Under the pieces are notes generated by a model, which saw only the letters and a program-made list of their open reading frames with translations, ran no database searches and was not told the origin of the DNA. Shown here one piece after another: positions 58,750 through 64,000 of a DNA stretch of 64,000 bases. Origin of the DNA: Rhizobium sp. P32RR-XVIII (GTDB taxonomy: Bacteria > Pseudomonadota > Alphaproteobacteria > Rhizobiales > Rhizobiaceae). Where the stretch lies: contig NZ_JABAIH010000007.1 in NCBI RefSeq assembly GCF_012641395.1, positions 62,001 through 126,000 of the forward strand. Reading direction: 5' to 3'. How positions within the stretch are numbered: position 1 is the first letter of the stretch; each line of letters opens with the position of its first letter. Position numbers and translations under genes: made by a program.

Positions 58750-60582
58750 ATGAAAGTGGTCAAAGGCAGGCCGAGCATTCAAGCGCAGGATAGAGTAGGT
58801 TACGATTTAAGCCTCGGATACCGGCTGAAACTGATGTTCTCGGCATTCTGGGATTCCAATGCACGCGGGAAGATTCTGATTCTCGCGTTGATTCTGGTCG
58901 GTGTGATCCTGGCGACCGCCTACGGTCAGGTCGTCTTGAACCGCTGGAATGCGCCGTTCTACGATTCCTTGCAGCGCCGCGACGTCGGCGAGTTCTTTCA
59001 TCAGCTTCAGGTCTTCGCGCTAATTGCCGGTTCGCTGCTGCTGCTGAACGTCGGTCAGGCATGGCTCAACCAGATGACCGCGCTTTATATGCGCGAAGGG
59101 CTGACCCGTGACCTCGTGGATCAGTGGCTGAAGCGCAAGCGTGCGCTGCGCCTCGCGTCATCGGGCCTGATCGGCGTCAACCCGGACCAGCGGCTGCATG
59201 AAGATGCCCGCAATCTCGCAGAAAGCACCACCGGCCTGACGCTCGGCCTTCTCCAGTCGACAATCCTGCTTGTCAGCTTCATCGGTGTCCTCTGGGAGCT
59301 TTCGAGCGGCTTCGTCTTCCATTTCCGCACCTACACCTTTGCAATCCCGGGCTACATGGTCTGGGCTGCGGTCTTCTATGCTGCATCCGCCTCCATCCTC
59401 AGCCAGATCGTCGGCCGGAAACTGGTGAAACTGAACGCCGACCGCTTCTCGAAGGAGGCGGAGCTCCGCTTCTCGCTGATGCATGCGAACGAGAATCTGC
59501 CGGCGATTACCGTCGCCCGCGGCGAGGAAAACGAACGGCAACGGATCAATACGGACATCACCACGGTCCTTGCCATCCTGAAGCGGCTGACGATGGCGAC
59601 CACCAACCTGACCTGGGTTTCGGCCGGTTACGGCTGGCTGGTCATCGTCATCCCGATCATCGTCGCGGCTCCGGCCTATTTCTCGGGTAGCCTGACCTTC
59701 GGCGAGCTGATGATGTCGGTTGGCGCCTTCAACCAAGTGAACACGGCACTGCGCTGGTATGTCGCCAATTTCGGCCCAATTGCCGAATGGCGTGCCACGC
59801 TGATGCGCGTGACCGATTTCCGCTATGCCCTGCAGGGGATCGACGAGCCGCTCAATCCGAAGAATGTAATTGCCTACCAGGATAACGCCGATACGCTGAC
59901 CCTCAAGAATGTCAGGATCGCCGCCAAGCTCGGAGAGGAAGTCGATTACTGCGGCGGCTTTGCCGTCCGCGAGAAGGATGTCACGATCAAGGCTGGCGAG
60001 AAGGTCATGATCAATGGCGATCACAACGTGAACCGCAAACTGCTGTTCCAGGCACTCGCCGGCGTCTGGCCCTGCGGCAACGGCAAGATAGGGCTGCCGC
60101 CCGCCAAGGACATCCTGTTCGTTCCGGAAGTGGCCTATATACCGGGCGGCACGCTGCGTGAAGCCCTGTCCTTCCCTGAACCGGCAACGGCCTACGAGGA
60201 CGATGCCGTCAAGGCAGCACTCGAAAAGGCCGGTCTCCACCACCTCATAGGACGGCTCGACACGCGGGCCCGGTGGGACAAGATCCTGGAGGCAGACGAA
60301 CAGAAGGCAATCGGCTTCGCCCGTCTGCTCCTGGCCCGCCCGCGCTGGGTGGTTTTCGACGAAGTGCTCGAAGGCCTGGAGCCGGAATGGCAGTCGACGC
60401 TGACGAACCTGCTGGCCGACCTGCCCGATATGACGATTATTTATATCGGCCGGTCGGAAATCTACATGGAAGTCTTGCAGCCGCGCGTTCTGCATCTGGA
60501 GGCGCTCACTGCGAAGACGGAAGTTTTGGCTCCGCCAAAGGCGGGCACCGGCAGGCCGGCCAAGCCTGCCCGGGTGCTCTAG
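58750..60582 (+). CDS. ABC half-transporter of SbmA/YddA type with degenerate ATP site
   Basis: 610-residue inner-membrane protein: SbmA/BacA-like membrane domain (about 25-350, roughly six helices, with LSLGYRLKLMFSAFWDS, NRWNAPFYDSLQRRDVGEFF and LNADRFSKEAELRFSLMHAN) joined to an ABC nucleotide domain (about 380-600). The Walker A place reads GDHNVNRK (about 423-430) instead of GxxGxGKS/T, and the signature reads LEADEQKAIGFARLL instead of LSGGQ-like. Walker B RWVVFDEVLEG is kept. Normal YddA relatives have an intact motor, so ATP hydrolysis is doubtful. It may move peptides or cobalamin-like cargo by another force. ATG 58750 has AGGAAG before it. Confidence 0.85.
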   Translation: MKVVKGRPSIQAQDRVGYDLSLGYRLKLMFSAFWDSNARGKILILALILVGVILATAYGQVVLNRWNAPFYDSLQRRDVGEFFHQLQVFALIAGSLLLLNVGQAWLNQMTALYMREGLTRDLVDQWLKRKRALRLASSGLIGVNPDQRLHEDARNLAESTTGLTLGLLQSTILLVSFIGVLWELSSGFVFHFRTYTFAIPGYMVWAAVFYAASASILSQIVGRKLVKLNADRFSKEAELRFSLMHANENLPAITVARGEENERQRINTDITTVLAILKRLTMATTNLTWVSAGYGWLVIVIPIIVAAPAYFSGSLTFGELMMSVGAFNQVNTALRWYVANFGPIAEWRATLMRVTDFRYALQGIDEPLNPKNVIAYQDNADTLTLKNVRIAAKLGEEVDYCGGFAVREKDVTIKAGEKVMINGDHNVNRKLLFQALAGVWPCGNGKIGLPPAKDILFVPEVAYIPGGTLREALSFPEPATAYEDDAVKAALEKAGLHHLIGRLDTRARWDKILEADEQKAIGFARLLLARPRWVVFDEVLEGLEPEWQSTLTNLLADLPDMTIIYIGRSEIYMEVLQPRVLHLEALTAKTEVLAPPKAGTGRPAKPARVL

Positions 60583-60591
60583 GCTAGAAGC

Positions 60592-61215
60592 TTACATTGG
60601 CGTAATGCCGCTCAGCCCGACGGACACCTGGCCAGCGGAAACACTGCCGTCGGATGCCTTCTCCGCGCTAACGATAACGCCCGCACCCGGCTTGAGGTCA
60701 TCCTTGGTCGCTGGCGCTAGGGTGACGATCTGCGTTCCGTCGGGAATGGAGATCGTCTTCTCCTTGCCTTGCCAAGCTAGGGTGATGGTGTGGCCGTTAA
60801 CGGCCTTTACCGCGTTGCTGACGGTTGCATTGGTCATGTCGCTATTCGGTTTCGCGTCCCAGGGGCGGTCGCCTTCCCCGGTCCCTTTCATCGAAGCCGG
60901 AAAGATCAGCACCTGGATTGCATCGTTCGGACCATTGCTCTTCGGCATGGAGCCGACGCCGACGAAGTCGCCTGGTTTGATGTCATCGACCGACGCAGGC
61001 TTGATGCCGCTGACTTTCCAGCCAGCTTTCATCGCGATCTTCTGTTCGACGCCCTCGCGCGTCTTGACCATCAGCGTATCGCCGCTGAGGCTTTCGATCG
61101 AGCCACGAATGCGGACGCGCTGCGTGTCTGCGGCCTGACTATATTGAGCTGCACAAAGGGTGATCGCACCGGCGGTTGCCACTGCGAAAATTCCGGAATA
61201 GAGCCTTCTAGACAT
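60592..61215 (-). CDS. Periplasmic protein of unknown function (DUF5666-like repeats)
   Basis: About 207 residues with a signal peptide (RRLYSGIFAVATAGAITLC, cleavage near SQAAD). The mature part has two similar beta-rich halves: RGSIESLSGDTLMVKTREGV with IKPGDFVGVGSM, and VKAVNGHTITLAWQGKEKTI with LKPGAGVIVSA. This looks like small OB/SH3-like repeats of the DUF5666 kind. ATG 61215 has GAGGAAA at good spacing; ATG 61236 and 61245 are in frame. Convergent with the ABC gene. No function is assigned. Confidence 0.65.
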   Translation of the reverse strand: MSRRLYSGIFAVATAGAITLCAAQYSQAADTQRVRIRGSIESLSGDTLMVKTREGVEQKIAMKAGWKVSGIKPASVDDIKPGDFVGVGSMPKSNGPNDAIQVLIFPASMKGTGEGDRPWDAKPNSDMTNATVSNAVKAVNGHTITLAWQGKEKTISIPDGTQIVTLAPATKDDLKPGAGVIVSAEKASDGSVSAGQVSVGLSGITPM

Positions 61216-61313
61216 ATAACTTTTCCTCGTCGCCATGATCGGCATATCCCCGGCTGCCGCGGCGAACTCTAGGCCTGCTGCCGGCTACCGGCGAATCAAG
61301 GAAATGTGAGAGC

Positions 61314-63161
61314 TTAGCCCTCGAGCTCTTCCCTCAGCATCTCGAGCTCAAGCCATTCCTCTTCCATCGTCGTCAGGCTGTCGCGCAGCTTTTCCATTTC
61401 GGCTGCGAGCTTGTTGAAAGCGGCGGGATCCTTGGTGAAAAGGTTCGGGTCCGCCATCTTTTCTTCGCGCTTGGCGATCTCGGCTTCGGCCTTGGCCATC
61501 TCCTTCGGCAGGTTGTCGAGCGCGAACTTCTGCTTGAAGGAAAGCTTCCCCTTCGCCTTCGGCGCTTCGGAAGCCTGCGTCGCCTCGCCCTTCGGCTTTT
61601 CTGCGGCTTTCTCCGCCTTACGCCGCTCCTCCATGGCGCCCTTGCGCTGCGCCAGCATGTCGGAATAGCCGCCCGCATATTCGATCCACCGGCCGTCAGG
61701 CGCATCGGGAACAGCGGGCGCGATGGTCGAGGTCACCGTCCGGTCGAGAAAATCGCGGTCGTGGCTGACAAGGATGACGGTTCCGGGAAAACCAACAACG
61801 ATTTCCTGCAGCAGGTCCAGCGTCTCGATGTCAAGATCGTTGGTCGGTTCGTCAAGGATCAAGAGATTGGTCGGCCGCGAAAGGATGCGGGCCAGCATCA
61901 GCCGCGCACGCTCGCCGCCGGACAGGTTCTTTATAGGCGTGCGTGCCTGCTCCGGCTGGAAGAGGAACTCCTTCATGTAGCCGGTCACATGACGCTGCTC
62001 GCCGTTCACCAGCAGGTTCTCGCCGCGTCCGTCGGTCAGATAATTCGCAAGCGTATCCTCCGGATTGAGGTCCTCGCGCTTCTGGTCGAGCGTTGCGATT
62101 TCAAGATTGGTTCCGAGCTTCACGGTTCCGCTATCCGGCGAGAGCTGACCGGTCAGCATCTTGAGCAGTGTTGTCTTACCCGCGCCATTCGGCCCGACAA
62201 GACCGATGCAATCGCCACGATGAACGCGGATCGAGAACGGCGCGACGATCAGCCGATCGCCGAATGTCTTTTTTATCTTTTCCGCCTCGATGACGAGCTT
62301 GCCGGATTCCTGAGCGTCGGAAGCGGTGGCCTGGACCGTGCCCTGCGGTCCTTTGTGGCCACGATACTGCGACCGCATGGTCTGTAGTTCGCCGAGGCGG
62401 CGCATATTGCGTTTGCGCCGGGCGGTCACACCGTAGCGTAGCCAGTGCTCTTCGCGCTCGATTGCTTTGCCGAGCTTATGCTGTTCCAGTTCTTCGGCCT
62501 CGAGCACCTGATCACGCCAGGCTTCGAAATGCCCAAAGCCCCTGTCGAGGCGCCGCGACGTGCCGCGGTCGAGCCAGACGGTCGCCGTTGAAACCTTTTC
62601 GAGGAAGCGGCGGTCGTGCGAGATCAATACGAGCGCGCTGCGGCTCTTCTGAAGCTCTCCTTCCAGCCACTCGATGGTCGGCAGGTCGAGATGGTTCGTC
62701 GGCTCGCCCAACAGAAGGATATCCGGTTCGGGCGCCAGCACGCGGGCAAGCGCTGCGCGACGGGCTTCACCGCCGGACAGGCTGTTCGGGTCCTCTTCCC
62801 CGGTGAGGCCGAGGTGTGAGAGAAGGTAGGCGACACGATAGGGGTCATCTCCCGGTCCAAGACCGGCTTCCGCGTAAGCCTGCACCGTCTTGAACGCGGC
62901 AAAGTCCGGCGCCTGCTCCAGATAGCGCACCGTCGAGGAAGGATGGCGGAAAACCTCGCCCGATTGCGCTTCGGCAATTCCTGCAGCGATCTTCAGAAGG
63001 GTCGATTTGCCCGACCCGTTGCGCCCAACCAGGCAGATCTTGTCGCCGGGCTCAACCTGCAGGTTCGCGCCCGCAAGGAGGGGCGTTCCGCCGAAGCTCA
63101 GGAAGATGTTGTCGAGTTTCAGGATAGGGGGGGGCCAAAAATCAGACTCCGGAAAGATCAT
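61314..63161 (-). CDS. ABC-F family ATPase (Uup/EttA-like)
   Basis: 615-residue soluble protein with two ABC domains and no membrane part. First Walker A LVGRNGSGKSTLLKI, signature SLSGGEARRAALARVLA, Walker B DILLLGEPTNHLD (Gly where Asp is usual). Second Walker A LVGPNGAGKTTLLKM, signature LSGGERARLMLARILS, Walker B LLILDEPTNDLD. Linker and a C-terminal coiled coil (about 520-615, rich in Lys/Glu) follow, as in Uup. It should act on ribosomes. ATG 63161 lies inside the end of the upstream kinase gene (20-base overlap). A tract of eight C (63134-63127, minus strand) follows in the first codons. Confidence 0.88.
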   Translation of the reverse strand: MIFPESDFWPPPILKLDNIFLSFGGTPLLAGANLQVEPGDKICLVGRNGSGKSTLLKIAAGIAEAQSGEVFRHPSSTVRYLEQAPDFAAFKTVQAYAEAGLGPGDDPYRVAYLLSHLGLTGEEDPNSLSGGEARRAALARVLAPEPDILLLGEPTNHLDLPTIEWLEGELQKSRSALVLISHDRRFLEKVSTATVWLDRGTSRRLDRGFGHFEAWRDQVLEAEELEQHKLGKAIEREEHWLRYGVTARRKRNMRRLGELQTMRSQYRGHKGPQGTVQATASDAQESGKLVIEAEKIKKTFGDRLIVAPFSIRVHRGDCIGLVGPNGAGKTTLLKMLTGQLSPDSGTVKLGTNLEIATLDQKREDLNPEDTLANYLTDGRGENLLVNGEQRHVTGYMKEFLFQPEQARTPIKNLSGGERARLMLARILSRPTNLLILDEPTNDLDIETLDLLQEIVVGFPGTVILVSHDRDFLDRTVTSTIAPAVPDAPDGRWIEYAGGYSDMLAQRKGAMEERRKAEKAAEKPKGEATQASEAPKAKGKLSFKQKFALDNLPKEMAKAEAEIAKREEKMADPNLFTKDPAAFNKLAAEMEKLRDSLTTMEEEWLELEMLREELEG

Positions 63162-63798
63162 AAGGACGGGCAAGGACGATCGCCCGGCCGCTGCCGAGCG
63201 TGAAACGAACCTTTCCCTCCGCGACGTTGGAAATGGTGCGCGAGGAGCCAAAGGGCAGATGGAAATCTGCGAGCGGATAGCGCGCATTCTCGATGTGGAG
63301 ACCCCGAAGCTCACTGAAGCCGGATACCGAAAAAAGGCTGCTCTTCGGCAGGTCGATCTCCATCGAGCCGGGAATAAGCGGAACGGCCTCCTCCTTTCCG
63401 GAGGTGAGCAGAACGTCGAAGCCCTGCTCGGCAAGGCTGACGGCATAGAGCAGATGCTGCAGCGCGTGATCCGAACGCTCGCCGCTGAGCGCCCCGGCAA
63501 GGACCAGCCGTCTGGCACCGCGCGCGATCGCCTCGGAAACCGCGATCTCGCCGTCCGTGGCAGCCTTGGCCGTCGGGTAGGGTTGCCTTGGAACATCCGG
63601 AAAGGCGCCTGCAAGATCGGCCGGCGTGGAGTCGAAATCCCCCACCCAAAGCTCTGGCACCACGCCAAGCGCTGCCGCATGTCGCATGCCGCCATCGGCC
63701 GCGATAAAGCGGCTGCCAAGGACGGCGCCGCGCAGACGTTCGGTCAGGACGAGTTCACCGCCGAGCAGGATCGTGAAGATGGATTGGCTCATGGGCAT
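63142..63798 (-). CDS. Thiamine pyrophosphokinase
   Basis: 218-residue enzyme transferring pyrophosphate from ATP to thiamine. Motifs: FTILLGGELVLTERLRG, FIAADGGMRHAAALGVVPEL with the DGG, WVGDFDSTPADL with the metal-binding DFDS, TDGEIAVSEAIARGARRLVL and GERSDHALQHLLYAV. The C-terminal beta-domain ends FGSSRTISNVAEGKVRFTLG. ATG 63798 or 63792 may be the start. The ABC-F gene starts 20 bases before its stop on the same strand, so both are coupled. Confidence 0.9.
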   Translation of the reverse strand: MPMSQSIFTILLGGELVLTERLRGAVLGSRFIAADGGMRHAAALGVVPELWVGDFDSTPADLAGAFPDVPRQPYPTAKAATDGEIAVSEAIARGARRLVLAGALSGERSDHALQHLLYAVSLAEQGFDVLLTSGKEEAVPLIPGSMEIDLPKSSLFSVSGFSELRGLHIENARYPLADFHLPFGSSRTISNVAEGKVRFTLGSGRAIVLARPYDLSGV

Positions 63799-63840
63799 TG
63801 CCCATAGCGCAAAGCGGGGGTCAAGGGAAAGGGGCAGCGA

Positions 63841-64000
63841 TCAGCCGGGCGTATCCTTGTCGCGCGACAGGAAGACCTCTTCATAGCCGTCGATGAAACG
63901 CTCGAAGAGCGCCGCAAAGTCTTCGACATCTTTCGTCGGCCAGTCGGCGACAATCTCCGAAATGAATGACAATTTCTGTGCCCGGATCTCCGAAAGAAGC
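63841..64000 (-). CDS. C-terminal end of a probable MarR-family regulator
   Basis: Only the last 52 codons are in the window, ending at TGA 63843-63841. The translation is LLSEIRAQKLSFISEIVADW, then PTKDVEDFAALFERFIDGYE and EVFLSRDKDTPG. The helical pattern resembles the dimerisation helix at the end of MarR-type regulators. The DNA-binding part is outside, so the call is tentative. Confidence 0.45.
   Translation of the reverse strand, partial: LLSEIRAQKLSFISEIVADWPTKDVEDFAALFERFIDGYEEVFLSRDKDTPG

Noticed and set aside
60545..60577. Terminator at the end of the ABC half-transporter gene
   Set aside because: A good GC stem exists but inside the last codons and without a T run on the plus strand; not enough to call.
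61314..63719. 801-codon frame suggesting an extended ABC-F protein
   Set aside because: The extension lies over the thiamine pyrophosphokinase gene in another frame; ABC motifs start only after 63161.

Overview
The window is chromosomal DNA from an alphaproteobacterium, most likely a Rhizobiaceae (Rhizobium/Agrobacterium-like) genome. The basis is the high GC content, a SAM-II riboswitch in front of metA, RirA-type iron operators (TTGA-N9-TCAA), a CtrA-type box in front of ftsK, glnK-amtB, and the order ffh / chorismate mutase / rpsP / rimM / trmD. No prophage, insertion sequence, integrase or CRISPR array was seen. Gene density is high and most genes have clear families.

Left part (1-25.7 kb), mainly housekeeping. 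It starts with the end of an MBL-fold hydrolase, then ffh behind a leader with an intrinsic-terminator hairpin, chorismate mutase and rpsP-rimM-trmD. A convergent NCS1 permease separates trmD from rplS. Next come an amino-acid ABC binding protein and permease without an ATPase, leuC, a SixA-like phosphatase, an aldo-keto reductase, a YkuD protein, an OmpR-type regulator with a stand-alone cyclic-nucleotide-binding protein, exonuclease III, a LolA-like protein, ftsK, glnK-amtB, tesB, a UbiH-like hydroxylase, Trm112, a Lon-substrate-domain protein, a CnoX-like thioredoxin, a ProX editing-domain protein and tRNA-Gly(GCC).

Middle part (25.8-51.4 kb), accessory metabolism. It has a GH144/glycoamylase-like protein and an iron(III) ABC importer with two RirA-like operators on its promoter. 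A pipecolate/lysine catabolic operon (hglS-amaA-amaB) follows, with a divergent LysR regulator and an orphan Lrp ligand-binding domain. Then comes a surface-glycan group (two glycosyltransferases, a flippase, a tandem alpha/beta hydrolase). It converges on a five-gene operon: carrier protein, acyl-CoA-dehydrogenase-like flavoprotein, amino acid:[carrier protein] ligase, DUF1839 protein and GH2 beta-mannosidase-like enzyme. Beside it lies the EF-P modification set epmB-epmA, divergent from efp. The carrier-protein operon is the best candidate for an undescribed system: the first step (amino acid loaded on a carrier protein) is predictable, while the oxidation and product are not.

Right part (51.5-64 kb). 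It holds a MerR regulator fused to a P-loop ATPase, an amino-sugar operon (gntR / SIS deaminase / nagA / SIS), galM, metA under a SAM-II riboswitch with terminator, an ABC half-transporter with a degenerate ATP site, a periplasmic unknown, an ABC-F ATPase, thiamine pyrophosphokinase and the C-terminal end of a probable MarR regulator.

All calls come from reading sequence and motifs. No database search was run.
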